Shown: in pieces, positions 33,769 to 42,937 of the stretch
Numbering within the stretch: position 1 is the first letter of the stretch
How the letters are laid out: each line of letters starts with the position of its first letter
Assembly: GCA_964355075.1 (NCBI GenBank)
Contig: CAYHCF010000008.1
Coordinates: 1-64,000, forward strand
Length of the DNA stretch: 64,000 nt
Source: B1 sp964355075
GTDB lineage: Bacteria > Bacteroidota > Bacteroidia > UKL13-3
Direction of reading: 5' to 3'
The notes under the pieces: generated by a model
What the model saw: the letters and a program-made list of their open reading frames with translations, nothing else
Databases searched by the model: none
What the model was told of the DNA's origin: nothing
Position numbers and translations under genes: made by a program

Positions 33769-34635
33769 ATGAGAGGAACCGGAGTTGCCTTGGTTACACC
33801 CTTTAAAAAGGATTTAACCATTGATTTCAATGCACTGTCGAACATCATTGAACACTGCATAGGTGGTGGTGTTGAATACTTAGTTGCCCTTGGAACAACA
33901 GGTGAAAGCGTCACCCTGGATAAAGATGAAAAAAAACAAGTTTTTCAATTCATCAGTGAACAGGCAAAATGCCGGGTTCCGGTAGTAGCCGGTATTGGAG
34001 GAAATGATACGCGTGAGGTTTGCCAAACCATCAAAGGCTTTAATTTCGATCGTTTTGATGCCATTCTTTCGGTAAGTCCTTTTTATAACAAACCCAATCA
34101 GGAAGGTATCTTTCAACACTATATGGAAATTGAGAAATTAGCTCCGGTTCCCATCATTTTGTACAACGTTCCGGGTCGCACAGGTAGCAATATGAGCGCA
34201 GCTACCACTTTACGTCTTGCCAATGCCAGCAATAAATTTGCCGCCATAAAAGAAGCCAGTGGAAATCCGGAACAATTCATGGACCTGCTCAATGAAAAAC
34301 CGGCCGATTTTGATATTATTTCGGGTGATGATAATTTAACCCTGCCCTTTCTTGCAATGGGTATGAGTGGGGTAATATCCGTTATTGGTCAGGCCTATCC
34401 AAAATTATTTACCAGCATGATCCGTTTGGGTTTAGATGGCAAATTTGAAGAAGCCCGTCAGTTGCATTATAAATTATACAATATCATGAAAGGGATCTTT
34501 TTGGATGGAAATCCGGGAGGCGTAAAATTTGTGATGAAGCAATTGGGATTATGCGAAAATATTGTTCGCTTGCCTTTGGCTCCCGTAAATAAAGCCACCG
34601 AAGAAAAATTGGTTGAATGCATGAATGCTCTTTAG
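33769..34635 (+). CDS. dapA: 4-hydroxy-tetrahydrodipicolinate synthase
   Basis: 288 residues, a standard TIM-barrel DapA. The N-terminal GTGVALVTPF, the substrate loop LGTTGESVTL, the catalytic Tyr in ILYNVPGRTG and the Schiff-base Lys in FAAIKEASGN are all present. It condenses pyruvate with aspartate semialdehyde in lysine and diaminopimelate synthesis. The start at MRGTGVAL fits homologues. It is transcribed alone, diverging from the exonuclease gene. The 133-bp spacer is AT-rich. Confidence 0.96.
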   Translation: MRGTGVALVTPFKKDLTIDFNALSNIIEHCIGGGVEYLVALGTTGESVTLDKDEKKQVFQFISEQAKCRVPVVAGIGGNDTREVCQTIKGFNFDRFDAILSVSPFYNKPNQEGIFQHYMEIEKLAPVPIILYNVPGRTGSNMSAATTLRLANASNKFAAIKEASGNPEQFMDLLNEKPADFDIISGDDNLTLPFLAMGMSGVISVIGQAYPKLFTSMIRLGLDGKFEEARQLHYKLYNIMKGIFLDGNPGGVKFVMKQLGLCENIVRLPLAPVNKATEEKLVECMNAL

Positions 34636-34642
34636 ACGTCCA

Positions 34643-36901
34643 TTAGTTATTTATCAGTTTTTTCATACAAGTATTATTTGTTCCACTTTCTACTATTTTG
34701 AGAAGATAAGAACCTGCCATTAGGTAACTCAGGTCAATGGTAAATATTTGAGTTCCACTCAATACAGCTTTTTCCTCATATTTAATCTGACCCAACATAT
34801 CATATATACTAAAAGTGTTTTCACTCGAATTTGTGCATACAATCCAGATGTTGACGATTTGAGAAAATGGATTCGGATAAACACTAATAATCCGCCAGTT
34901 ATTATTGGTTTTGACCTGAATGGTTTTTGAATAAGCTGAGTTGCCATCAAAATCAATTTGTTTTAAGCGGTAATAAATTATTTCGGGCAAACCATCTTTC
35001 ATCAGGTGATGGAATTCATAATAGCTGATACTTGACTTATTTCCACAGGCGCTCACCCTTCCTGCTTCCGTAAATGTTGTTGCGTCAGTGCTGTATTCGA
35101 TTACAAATTCTTTGCTGTTTATTTCCTGTGCGGTATGCCAATTTAGTTTTACTTCATTCCAGTTCTCGGCAATGCCGGTCAAACATAGCCATTTCACAGG
35201 TGTTGCAGCTGAATACAAAGGAGAACCACTGATTAATAACGAAAAAGTTTGAGGAGATGGTGCTAAGGTGCCTTTGTGTTTTATTTTGATCCGATACCTC
35301 CCTGTACTTAATGAAGATAAATAAATCTGCTCAACATTATCCCGCTTATTATCCCCGGCGATTGCAGTTGCTGTTGGATTGGCAGGATTCAATACAAAGG
35401 GATAACCCAGTACAGTTCCGGATAAATTTAGCAGACGCAGATCCAGGTCGTTAACCAATTTACACGTTGTATCGTTATAAACCGGGGCAGAGGTAATTCC
35501 TTTTGGATCCGTCCAGCATAAGGTAATTCTTAAGGTATCACCGCTGGTGACATATACATCGGTTGAAAACGAATCATTATTGATTAATTGCTGTTCGATA
35601 AGGGTATTATGAAATGAATCCTGAATACACAGAATGGCTTTGGGCATATTAGGCAATCCCCAGCCACATTCATAATCGGGTCCGGGAACACTTTTACAAC
35701 GGTTTGCAGTATGTATGGCCAAGCCTTTCAAAGTTGCATTTCTCATGTACCGACCTTTCAACTGAAAGAAATATTGCTGCAACAATAACAGCGAGCCGGT
35801 AACATTAGGAGCAGAAATGGAAGTTCCACCCAGACTTGCATAAGCCGAATCATTGGCAATTCCGGTAGAAAGAATGGATCCACTGGCAGCCACCAGATCC
35901 GGTTTAATCCTGCCATCATCACTCGGACCCCAGCTACTGTATGATAATAAACTGATGGAGGATGGACCGGTATAGCCATTGGGCATTACCTGAATGGCAC
36001 CTACCGTAAGGATATTTTTAGCATTTCCAAAGGTTGAAATACAATCATAAGGACCCACCGTATCGCGTGTGGTATTGGTGAGTGCCCATGCAGTTCCATT
36101 CCAATAATAATGGGTGCTTCCCGGTGCAACTCCACTCCCTCTGTCATTTCCGGCCGCTTTTACCATCAGGTAATATGGGTTTTGAACCATTACACTGTCC
36201 CATATCCGGCTTCGGTTGTCATAATATCCGAACTTCCAGTCTTTAACCATATGAATAGAGGTATCGCCATACCAATATAGACTTGAACCTATGGTTTGCC
36301 AGGCGGTTGTTGACGCATAAGAATGGTTAGAAAGAAACAAATTGGGTGCGGCACCGATAATTTCTGCATTGTCGTTTGTGAAATTCCAGTTCCGTAATTG
36401 AGTCTGATAACTCATTCCTCTCACATTTGGGTTCAAACCCGTGGCTATAAGATTTCCTGCAACAGCCATGGTATGTCCGCTCATCGCACTGGGTGTATCC
36501 ATAACCGTAACTCTTCCTGCAAGTTCGAAATGGGTTCCCAATACTGAACCTCCATCCCAAAGCGCTAATTTATTCATACCCGCTCCACTTAAAGTTAAAC
36601 CCAATGAACCTCCTGACCAAAGCTGCTGTGTTCCTATGGTTTTGGCGGCGTCTAAGTTATTACAGGTACATAAAAATTGGGGCATTCCGTTAAAACCAAA
36701 TCCATCGAAAGTACATTCTTTGCCATCCTTGGTTTCAAACAAAGCCGGAATTTGAGGATCAGTATTTTGATAATTTACCCATTGCTGTTTAAAAATAGAA
36801 TCCTGAGTCGGATCCACTCGGTATAAAAAAGAAGCCTTTTGCGCTGAGAGTTTCAGGACACAAAAGGCCGGTAGAATCATTGCCAAACAAATGGCCCGCA
36901 T
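34643..36901 (-). CDS. Secreted subtilisin-like (S8) protease with T9SS sorting domain
   Basis: 752 residues. A signal peptide lies at about 1-20. The S8 catalytic triad is visible as Asp in LALWDGGSV, His in SGHTMAVAG and Ser in GTSISAPNVTGS. A C-terminal beta domain (about 440-560) is followed by a fibronectin-like region. The type A T9SS sorting domain starts at VYPNPFSQIVNIW (about 675-752). It should act outside the cell or on the surface, degrading proteins. The stop of the upstream TlpA-like gene overlaps its start by one base, so they share an operon. Confidence 0.9.
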   Translation of the reverse strand: MRAICLAMILPAFCVLKLSAQKASFLYRVDPTQDSIFKQQWVNYQNTDPQIPALFETKDGKECTFDGFGFNGMPQFLCTCNNLDAAKTIGTQQLWSGGSLGLTLSGAGMNKLALWDGGSVLGTHFELAGRVTVMDTPSAMSGHTMAVAGNLIATGLNPNVRGMSYQTQLRNWNFTNDNAEIIGAAPNLFLSNHSYASTTAWQTIGSSLYWYGDTSIHMVKDWKFGYYDNRSRIWDSVMVQNPYYLMVKAAGNDRGSGVAPGSTHYYWNGTAWALTNTTRDTVGPYDCISTFGNAKNILTVGAIQVMPNGYTGPSSISLLSYSSWGPSDDGRIKPDLVAASGSILSTGIANDSAYASLGGTSISAPNVTGSLLLLQQYFFQLKGRYMRNATLKGLAIHTANRCKSVPGPDYECGWGLPNMPKAILCIQDSFHNTLIEQQLINNDSFSTDVYVTSGDTLRITLCWTDPKGITSAPVYNDTTCKLVNDLDLRLLNLSGTVLGYPFVLNPANPTATAIAGDNKRDNVEQIYLSSLSTGRYRIKIKHKGTLAPSPQTFSLLISGSPLYSAATPVKWLCLTGIAENWNEVKLNWHTAQEINSKEFVIEYSTDATTFTEAGRVSACGNKSSISYYEFHHLMKDGLPEIIYYRLKQIDFDGNSAYSKTIQVKTNNNWRIISVYPNPFSQIVNIWIVCTNSSENTFSIYDMLGQIKYEEKAVLSGTQIFTIDLSYLMAGSYLLKIVESGTNNTCMKKLINN

Positions 36902-37404
36902 TATTTTTTACCTACAAGCGTTTTGATCTTTTCCTCTAAAGCAAATTCATCCCCTTCAACATATCCGCTATGTTGGTACACAACCTGTCCTTTCTGATCC
37001 AACAAAAAAGTATGGGGAATCTGAACAATGTTTAAAGCCCTTTGCAGATCCTGGTTCACATCCATAATAATTTCATACTCCCAACCCTGACCATCCACAT
37101 AAGGCTTTACTTTTTGAACATTACGCGCATTATCGGTGCATACAGCCACCAATTGCAAATCGTATTTATTCTTCCAATCATCATACACATCATTCATATT
37201 ATTTAGTTCCTTTTTACAGGGAGAACACCAGGTTGCCCAAAAACTCACAATGGTAATCTTACCGCTTTTCGAATAATCATTCATGTTTTTTGCTTTGCCA
37301 TTCATGTCTTTCAATATCATGGAAGGCATTGTTTGAACTTCCTTCTGTGCATAAGAATTTACACTCAGCATACCAATTATGAATCCTAAAAATAATTTTT
37401 TCAT
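36901..37404 (-). CDS. TlpA-family periplasmic thioredoxin
   Basis: 167 residues. A signal peptide (MKKLFLGFIIGMLSVNSYAQ) is followed by a thioredoxin fold with active site WATWCSPCKKE and cis-Pro in IPHTFLLDQKGQ. It is likely a periplasmic disulfide reductase. It is encoded directly upstream of, and touching, the secreted subtilase. The position suggests help in folding that Cys-containing exoprotein; this is inferred. Confidence 0.9.
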   Translation of the reverse strand: MKKLFLGFIIGMLSVNSYAQKEVQTMPSMILKDMNGKAKNMNDYSKSGKITIVSFWATWCSPCKKELNNMNDVYDDWKNKYDLQLVAVCTDNARNVQKVKPYVDGQGWEYEIIMDVNQDLQRALNIVQIPHTFLLDQKGQVVYQHSGYVEGDEFALEEKIKTLVGKK

Positions 37405-37670
37405 TTTGATTCTCCTGTTTATATTTAATGATAGAAAGCCTCCCGTTCAAATCCTGTTATTGAGTTACAGCAGCAATTTTCCATTTCTAAGACGGTGCCA
37501 ATTTACACATTTTATTCATCAACAAAACTCCTGCCAATTTTTTTTTACTTTTTTGGGTACAGAAGTAATATCTTGTGAAATGAAATAAACTTAGGCTCTA
37601 TGTGATTTACAGTGGGTAAATAATTTGGTTTCACAATTATAAATAGATATAGCATTATTATTTTTACCCT

Positions 37671-37765
37671 TTCTCGCAGATTTGAGAGATTAAATGACAG
37701 ATTTACGCAGATAAAATATTTAAATAATCTGCGAAATCTGCTTAAATCACTGTAATCTGCGAGAA
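37671..37765. repeat. CGCAGATT-type hairpin repeat
   Basis: TTCTCGCAGA (37671-37680) and TCTGCGAGAA (37756-37765) form perfect 10-bp outer arms. Several CGCAGAT/ATCTGCG words lie between them in inverted order. The 460-bp gap between the thioredoxin gene and the mobA-like gene contains this and no recognisable gene. Confidence 0.75.
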
Positions 37766-37867
37766 CGGGAACATTTTTTAAAACATAACTACTTAGGCAA
37801 CGTAAGCAGATATTCATCCACTATATTTCAAAAAGAGCCTAAATTTACAACAAAAAGCTTGGATCAA

Positions 37868-38482
37868 ATGAATATGAATACACCTGATAAGGATAATAAC
37901 AGCAAGAAATTAATAACCGGGCTGATTTTATGTGGCGGTGAAAGCAAAAGAATGGGAGAACCCAAAGCCCTACTCAAATACCATGTGATTGAGCAATATC
38001 TTTTTGTCTTTAATTTAATAAAACCATATTGTGAACAGGTTTTCATTTCCTGCAAATCCTTTCAGAGCCATTGGTTCAGTCAATCCATCCCCCAATTACA
38101 CGATGATCCTGAATATACTGAACTGGGGCCAATAGGCGCCATATTAAAGGCCATTAAATTAAATAAGGAAACAGCATATTTATTGATGGGATGTGATTAT
38201 CCTTTAATAGAAAAAGAAGATATCCAACTTTTGGTTGACACCTATTATTCTGCCAATAAAAGTTGCTGTTTATACAATCCTGAAACCAATATGGAGGAAC
38301 CTTTATTAGCCATTTACCACCCCAATGACTTCGATGATTTACTGAAATATTACCAAACGCATCAAAAATCCCTGCGCTTTTTCCTTCAACAAAAATCCGC
38401 CATAAAAATTATTCCGGCACAACTATCGAGTATCAGAAGTTTTGATACCCGTGAAGATTTTGAAAACTGGAAGATTACTTAA
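37868..38482 (+). CDS. MobA-like NTP transferase (molybdopterin guanylyltransferase family)
   Basis: About 204 residues. The nucleotide-binding signature ITGLILCGGESKRMGEPKAL is followed by GPIGAILKAI and a metal-binding Asp in LLMGCDYPL. The family attaches GMP or CMP to molybdopterin, or activates sugars; MobA is the best guess because of GGxSxRMGxxKAL. An upstream TTG at 37859 is less likely as start than the ATG at 37868. The final 154 bp of shared sequence are duplicated at 39331. The last residues here (TREDFENWKIT) differ from the downstream copy's (TKDDFDNWENNTLT). Confidence 0.85.
   Translation: MNMNTPDKDNNSKKLITGLILCGGESKRMGEPKALLKYHVIEQYLFVFNLIKPYCEQVFISCKSFQSHWFSQSIPQLHDDPEYTELGPIGAILKAIKLNKETAYLLMGCDYPLIEKEDIQLLVDTYYSANKSCCLYNPETNMEEPLLAIYHPNDFDDLLKYYQTHQKSLRFFLQQKSAIKIIPAQLSSIRSFDTREDFENWKIT
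38296..38449 (+). repeat. Direct repeat, left copy (mobA-like 3' segment)
   Basis: 154 bp repeated at 39331-39484 with an offset of exactly 1035 bp. I count only three mismatches (38299, 38302 and one in the TTACTGAAA/TTACTAAAA word). It lies inside the mobA-like gene and forms the left border of the segment carrying the second PIN module. Confidence 0.9.
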
Positions 38483-38642
38483 CTCCGGCTTTGCATACGA
38501 AAATCAACAATTAAGTACACCCACTATCATTTTATGGTTTGTAATGGTCTGAGCCAACTTGCACATTCTTATGTTAAATGGAGCCGCCAATTTAATGGAA
38601 GGAAGCCAGTTGGCGGTTGCTTCGAAACTTATTTTCAGGCAA

Positions 38643-38795
38643 TTAGGCGTTCTCTTTCATCTGTTCTGAAAGCCGGTATTTTTTTCGGATTTGCTCTAGG
38701 CGTCTGTGTCTCAATGCAGGGTTTTTCTCATATTCCTTTTGTAACTTTTCCCTAATGGATCGCATTTCTTTTACCGCATCAAATTCTTTTTCCAT
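38643..38795 (-). CDS. Putative antitoxin of the second PIN module
   Basis: A 50-residue, highly charged protein, MEKEFDAVKEMRSIREKLQK and onward, ending SEQMKENA. It is probably a long helix. The pattern F-D-A-V-K-x-M-R-x-I-R-E-K-L matches the small protein next to the first PIN gene (4173-4334). It starts 7 nt after the stop of the PIN gene on the minus strand, so toxin comes first here too. No DNA-binding fold is apparent. The spacer 38483-38640 beyond it has a CCGCCAA/TTGGCGG hairpin (about 38583-38617) and no gene. Confidence 0.65.
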   Translation of the reverse strand: MEKEFDAVKEMRSIREKLQKEYEKNPALRHRRLEQIRKKYRLSEQMKENA

Positions 38796-38802
38796 GGTCA
38801 GT

Positions 38803-39255
38803 CTATTTTAAAATTTCTCTTGGGTTACGAATTTCAAGCACTGGATAACCGTTCATCAGATTTACAGCATTGTATTTTCTGATTCGGTCAAGGTTCACAA
38901 TGTGTTTAAAGTTCCAACTTACCAAAACATCTACCTTGTTAACAGTTGCAATTGCAATATGTAAAGCATCTTCATGCGATTTTTTAGTAATCGCTTTTTC
39001 TTTTATGTATTTGTCAGCAAGCTCTTCCGTTTGATAGTCATTCAAAATGTATTCTTTATAAGAGTTTGGTATTGAGTTAAGATGATTGCGTACAGCTGGT
39101 CTGGAAAACGAAAGTTCATCAAGTGTTATGTCCGATATTACTGCAATTTTGTTACCGTTCCTAAATTCGTCAAATAATTTGTCAGACCACTCTTTGAACT
39201 CTATGTCAAAGCAACCACCAACTACCGAAGTGTCTATATAAATTCGTTGTTTCAT
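38803..39255 (-). CDS. PIN-domain ribonuclease toxin (second copy)
   Basis: 150 residues from the ATG at 39255. The frame extends to 39276, but the start MKQRIYIDTSVVGG is identical over 14 residues to the PIN protein at 3722, and a TATATTTG box lies 18 nt upstream. Acidic PIN residues occur in YIDTSV, LDELS, HEDALHIA and VDVLVSWN. The block SWNFKHIVNL is also shared with the first copy, while the middle third differs clearly. It is the first gene of a two-gene module placed between duplicated mobA-like 3' ends. Confidence 0.8.
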   Translation of the reverse strand: MKQRIYIDTSVVGGCFDIEFKEWSDKLFDEFRNGNKIAVISDITLDELSFSRPAVRNHLNSIPNSYKEYILNDYQTEELADKYIKEKAITKKSHEDALHIAIATVNKVDVLVSWNFKHIVNLDRIRKYNAVNLMNGYPVLEIRNPREILK

Positions 39256-39273
39256 TGTCAATTTATCTGTAAA

Positions 39274-39281
39274 CAAATATA
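39274..39281 (-). promoter_or_regulatory. -7 promoter box TATATTTG for the second PIN module
   Basis: A perfect TAnnTTTG on the minus strand, 18 nt before the ATG at 39255, the same box as upstream of the first PIN gene. Confidence 0.5.
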
Positions 39282-39330
39282 TGATTTTTTTAGAAATTTA
39301 TTTAATTCGTGGTGGCATTTTTTGCCGACA

Positions 39331-39526
39331 GGAGCCCTTATTAGCCATTTACCACCCCAATGACTTCGATGATTTACTAAAATATTACCAAACGCATCAA
39401 AAATCCCTGCGCTTTTTCCTTCAACAAAAATCCGCCATAAAAATTATTCCGGCACAACTATCGAGTATCAGAAGTTTTGATACCAAAGATGATTTTGATA
39501 ATTGGGAAAATAATACCCTTACTTGA
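39331..39526 (+). pseudogene. Duplicated 3' end of the mobA-like gene
   Basis: A start-less fragment encoding the last 65 or so residues of the mobA-like protein, PLLAIYHPNDFDDLLKYY to FDTKDDFDNWENNTLT. Positions 39331-39484 are nearly identical to 38296-38449. The last 40 nt are a diverged but homologous version of the end of the full gene. The stop overlaps the convergent metalloprotease gene by 8 bp. This copy probably is the original chromosomal 3' end, with the other arriving with the PIN module; the reverse cannot be excluded. Confidence 0.85.
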
Positions 39527-40928
39527 TGAATATTTTTCGGACCCAACTTTTTTCTCCGCTTGCCAGTTGAATCGTATAAACCCCCGGTTCAGCAATGAGA
39601 AAACCGGTTTGACCAGTTGACGAAACCTTGGTTCGAAAAATAAGCTGACCCAATGAATTATATACAAACAAATCTCCTGCAAAACTGCCATGTAACTGTA
39701 TCGTTTCATTTGCATTTACAGGGTTCGGGAAAATATTTACTTCCTCATTTATGTTTATTTCATTTACACCGTCTGCTAACTCGTAGGTAATAAAAGTATC
39801 AGGGATTCCAAATGAGGAGCATGGATTTGCAGCCGTTATCGTTTTTATGCGCCAGGCATAGGGCCAGTTTCCATATAATTCTACCAGCGCGGTGGTATCA
39901 AAAACAAGCTTATCTATATTTAAATAATCCCAGTCACCAAACCTCGCTACCTGCAAATAGTAGCAAAATGCACCCGGTACCGCATTCCATTTAAGCTGCA
40001 CACTTTTAGCATTTTGATTGCTATCGCTATGAACCGGTGAAATTAATTTTGGTGGCGGCAGCATATTAAGCTCTGCACTCGTTTTGGCATATCCTCTTCC
40101 CTGCAAATTGTTTTGCATGGCGGCCATTTGCTCATTGCTGAACCTACTCTGACAACCGTCCATGGCATAATTCATATAAATGGAACTATCCGGTTTAAAT
40201 GGAGTTCCTAAAGGATCGTACAAAGTCCAGGGTAAAGGACAGGACCACCTCATGGAAACATAATCGGCTTTGGTATCGCAAAAACCATCTCCTGCTGAAC
40301 GGCAATTATTTCCATTCAACAATTCAATATTTGAGGTGCCCGGTGTTGTATTATTTTCCCAACCACTAAAGGTATGTGGCAAGCTTAAGAAATGCCCAAG
40401 TTCATGGGTAAGAGTCGTTGCGTTACTACCCTGGCAGGAATTTTTAATAAACACCACATCCACACCCGGAAAATAAACCCCGCACCATTGCGCTCCTGCC
40501 CCGTGAAAAAACACATTCACCGCTCCTGCCATTTTATAATTGGCGGCATAAGTCCAGATGGCATCACTACTTCCCTGATACAAGGCATCATCGTTAATAT
40601 AATCAATGCTGTCGGCTAAGTAAAAACGAAAACCAGTTGGAAGATAATCCACATTGATATCACAAATTGCCCGTAACAAACTGCCTACCGAATAATAACC
40701 AATGCCCTTACTATTTCCAACAATATGTGCTTTTATTGGAATATACTGAATCGGGTTTTTCTTAAAAAGTGAGGGTAAATGATCTAACTTTTGCTGAAAT
40801 AGGTGAAGTTCTTTCATTTGTTCTTCACTCATAATGGTAGCACAGCCGTTATTCTGACCTCTTGCCAAAACAGTTAACAGACCAAACAAGAAGACAATTG
40901 TATGTTTCAGCATTTTGGTATCAAACAT
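39519..40928 (-). CDS. Secreted M43-family (pappalysin/cytophagalysin) zinc metalloprotease with T9SS tail
   Basis: 469 residues. A signal peptide (about 8-25) is followed by the metzincin-like zinc site HELGHFLSLPH near residue 177 and GDGFCDTKADY, typical of M43. A fibronectin-like domain occupies about 295-385. The C-terminal type A sorting domain starts IFPNPVNANETIQL. The residue before LPH is Ser where the canonical HExxHxxGxxH has Gly. The protein should be surface or extracellular and degrade proteins. The first five residues before MLKHTIV may not be translated. Confidence 0.87.
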   Translation of the reverse strand: MFDTKMLKHTIVFLFGLLTVLARGQNNGCATIMSEEQMKELHLFQQKLDHLPSLFKKNPIQYIPIKAHIVGNSKGIGYYSVGSLLRAICDINVDYLPTGFRFYLADSIDYINDDALYQGSSDAIWTYAANYKMAGAVNVFFHGAGAQWCGVYFPGVDVVFIKNSCQGSNATTLTHELGHFLSLPHTFSGWENNTTPGTSNIELLNGNNCRSAGDGFCDTKADYVSMRWSCPLPWTLYDPLGTPFKPDSSIYMNYAMDGCQSRFSNEQMAAMQNNLQGRGYAKTSAELNMLPPPKLISPVHSDSNQNAKSVQLKWNAVPGAFCYYLQVARFGDWDYLNIDKLVFDTTALVELYGNWPYAWRIKTITAANPCSSFGIPDTFITYELADGVNEININEEVNIFPNPVNANETIQLHGSFAGDLFVYNSLGQLIFRTKVSSTGQTGFLIAEPGVYTIQLASGEKSWVRKIFIK

Positions 40929-40984
40929 AGAATATTATTGTAAATAAATGATATTAATTACCTTTTTTATAAGTTGTTGTTTAA

Positions 40985-40992
40985 TACATTTG
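40985..40992 (+). promoter_or_regulatory. -7 promoter box TACATTTG
   Basis: Lies 19 nt before the ATG of the hydroxyacyl-CoA dehydrogenase. The same octamer precedes the thiolase gene at 50168. Confidence 0.5.
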
Positions 40993-41011
40993 CCCAGCAA
41001 TTTTTAATAAA

Positions 41012-41896
41012 ATGAAGAACATAACCATTATAGGATCAGGTACCATGGGCAACGGAGTAGCTCATGTGTTTGCCCAAAACAATTTCAAAGTAAATTTAAT
41101 TGATGTAAGTGAAGCGCAATTAAAAAAAGCCCTCGAAACCATCGGGAAAAATTTAGACCGGCAACTTGCAAAAGGCGCTATCAGTGAAGCCGATAAAAGC
41201 AATACGCTTGCTAATATTACCACCTTCACCAATTTAAAAGAGGCCTGTGCAAATGCCGATCTGATTGTGGAAGCAGCCAGCGAAAACATCAATATCAAAC
41301 TTGATATTTTCAAACAGATTGATGAATATGCCCCGGCACAGTGTATTCTGGCATCAAATACATCTTCCATTTCCATTACCAAAATTGCCAGTGTAACCAA
41401 GCGTCCCGAGCAGGTTATCGGTATGCATTTTATGAACCCGGTTCCGGTAATGAAATTAGTTGAGGTTATTAATGGTTACAAAACCTCAAAAGAGGTGAGT
41501 GAAGCCGTTGTTAATTTAGCAAAGGCAATCGGTAAAATTCCGGCCATTGCCAATGATTACGCAGGTTTTATTGCCAATCGTATATTAATGCCCATGATCA
41601 ATGAAGCTATTTTGTGCCTGCAACAAGGTGTTGGAACGGTTGAATCTATTGATACGGTAATGAAATTAGGCATGGCCCATCCAATGGGACCGCTGCAATT
41701 GGCCGATTTTATTGGTTTAGACGTTTGCCTGGCCATTATGAACGTTTTATATGAGGGTTTGGGTGATCCAAAATATGCGCCAAGTCCGCTATTGGTAAAT
41801 ATGGTAACTGCCGGAATATTAGGTGTAAAATCGGGTGAAGGATTTTATGTGTATACGCCCGGTTCGAAAGAATTAGTGGTAAGCCCGAGATTTTAA
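41012..41896 (+). CDS. 3-hydroxybutyryl-CoA (3-hydroxyacyl-CoA) dehydrogenase
   Basis: 294 residues. The Rossmann fingerprint is GSGTMGNGVAHVFAQN at residues 8-23. NTSSISITKIA and the catalytic His region GMHFMNPVPVMKLVEVI follow, with the C-terminal helical domain beginning near GFIANRILMPMINEA. It oxidises 3-hydroxyacyl-CoA with NAD in fatty acid or butyrate metabolism. The thiolase acting next in that route is encoded at 50208 with the same -7 box, suggesting joint control; that link is inferred. Confidence 0.93.
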   Translation: MKNITIIGSGTMGNGVAHVFAQNNFKVNLIDVSEAQLKKALETIGKNLDRQLAKGAISEADKSNTLANITTFTNLKEACANADLIVEAASENINIKLDIFKQIDEYAPAQCILASNTSSISITKIASVTKRPEQVIGMHFMNPVPVMKLVEVINGYKTSKEVSEAVVNLAKAIGKIPAIANDYAGFIANRILMPMINEAILCLQQGVGTVESIDTVMKLGMAHPMGPLQLADFIGLDVCLAIMNVLYEGLGDPKYAPSPLLVNMVTAGILGVKSGEGFYVYTPGSKELVVSPRF

Positions 41897-41980
41897 AGCT
41901 CTTTTCGATATACGAAACCTGATAGCTATTGGGACGGGATTTTTTTTAATTGAACCCTAAGTTCTTATCTTTACCCGTTC

Positions 41981-42937
41981 ATGCAGCCCGGAACCGATAT
42001 ACCTTTAGCTAAATCATTTCTTCAAAAAGGAGAATTGGTTGCCATACCTACCGAAACCGTATACGGATTGGCTGCCAATGCATTTGATGGCAATGCCGTT
42101 TCCAAAATCTATGAAGTAAAGAAAAGACCTCAATTTAATCCGCTGATTATTCATACCAACAGCCTGGAAAAACTCAAAAACTGGGGAATTGAATTGCCGG
42201 ATCAGGCCTTAATGCTGGCAAAACATTTTTCCCCGGGACCTATTACATATGTCGTAAAAAAATCAAAATACATACCGGATATTGTTACAGCCGGGCAGGA
42301 TTCTGTGGCTGTACGCATTCCAAATCATCCCCTGACCTTACAATTGCTGGAACAATTAGATTTCCCGCTTGCCGCACCCAGTGCGAATCCTTCAGGCTTT
42401 ATCAGTCCCACCACGGCCCAACATGTATATGAACAATTAGGTTCAGTGATCCCTTATATTTTGGATGGGGGTCCTTGTGAAATCGGATTGGAATCAACTA
42501 TTATTTCTTTTTTGGAACAGGAACCCAAATTGTTACGGATTGGCGGTTTGGCAATAGACGACATCGAACAAATTTTAGGTTCAGCCCTTGATAAAACTAG
42601 TCTGATAAACAATCATGATCCATTAGCTCCGGGCATGTTGAGCAAACATTACGCCCCAAACAAAAAAACAGTGGTTGGCAAGGTATCAGATTATCTTTCA
42701 CAATATACTTCGAATGAAATTGCTGCCATCCATTTTGATAAACCCGATGAATATTTAGCACTTGGTAATCAATTTATTTTATCTCCAAAAAGTCAATTAC
42801 CGGAGGCTGCTCAAAAACTCTTTTCCGCTTTGCGTGAAGCAGATAAAATGAAGGTGCAACTCATTGTAGTTGATGAATTTCCCAATGAAGGTCTAGGCTT
42901 GGCCATTAACGACCGGATCAAAAGAGCCAGCGCCTAA
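41981..42937 (+). CDS. L-threonylcarbamoyladenylate synthase (Sua5 type)
   Basis: 318 residues. The YrdC domain (about 1-195) has GELVAIPTETVYGLAANAF and KKRPQFNPLIIH, which bind threonine, bicarbonate and ATP. The C-terminal Sua5 domain follows a linker, with APGMLSKHYAPNKKT as its conserved element. It makes the intermediate for t6A37 in tRNA, the substrate later modified by MtaB encoded at 30503. Length fits Sua5 and not the short TsaC. A TATCTTTA box lies just upstream of the start. Confidence 0.93.
   Translation: MQPGTDIPLAKSFLQKGELVAIPTETVYGLAANAFDGNAVSKIYEVKKRPQFNPLIIHTNSLEKLKNWGIELPDQALMLAKHFSPGPITYVVKKSKYIPDIVTAGQDSVAVRIPNHPLTLQLLEQLDFPLAAPSANPSGFISPTTAQHVYEQLGSVIPYILDGGPCEIGLESTIISFLEQEPKLLRIGGLAIDDIEQILGSALDKTSLINNHDPLAPGMLSKHYAPNKKTVVGKVSDYLSQYTSNEIAAIHFDKPDEYLALGNQFILSPKSQLPEAAQKLFSALREADKMKVQLIVVDEFPNEGLGLAINDRIKRASA

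Noticed and set aside
38583..38617. CCGCCAA/TTGGCGG hairpin near the second PIN module, considered as another attC
   Set aside because: The arms are only 7 bp, the order is reversed compared with the left-array sites, and no inverse complement of a unit start was found on the other side.
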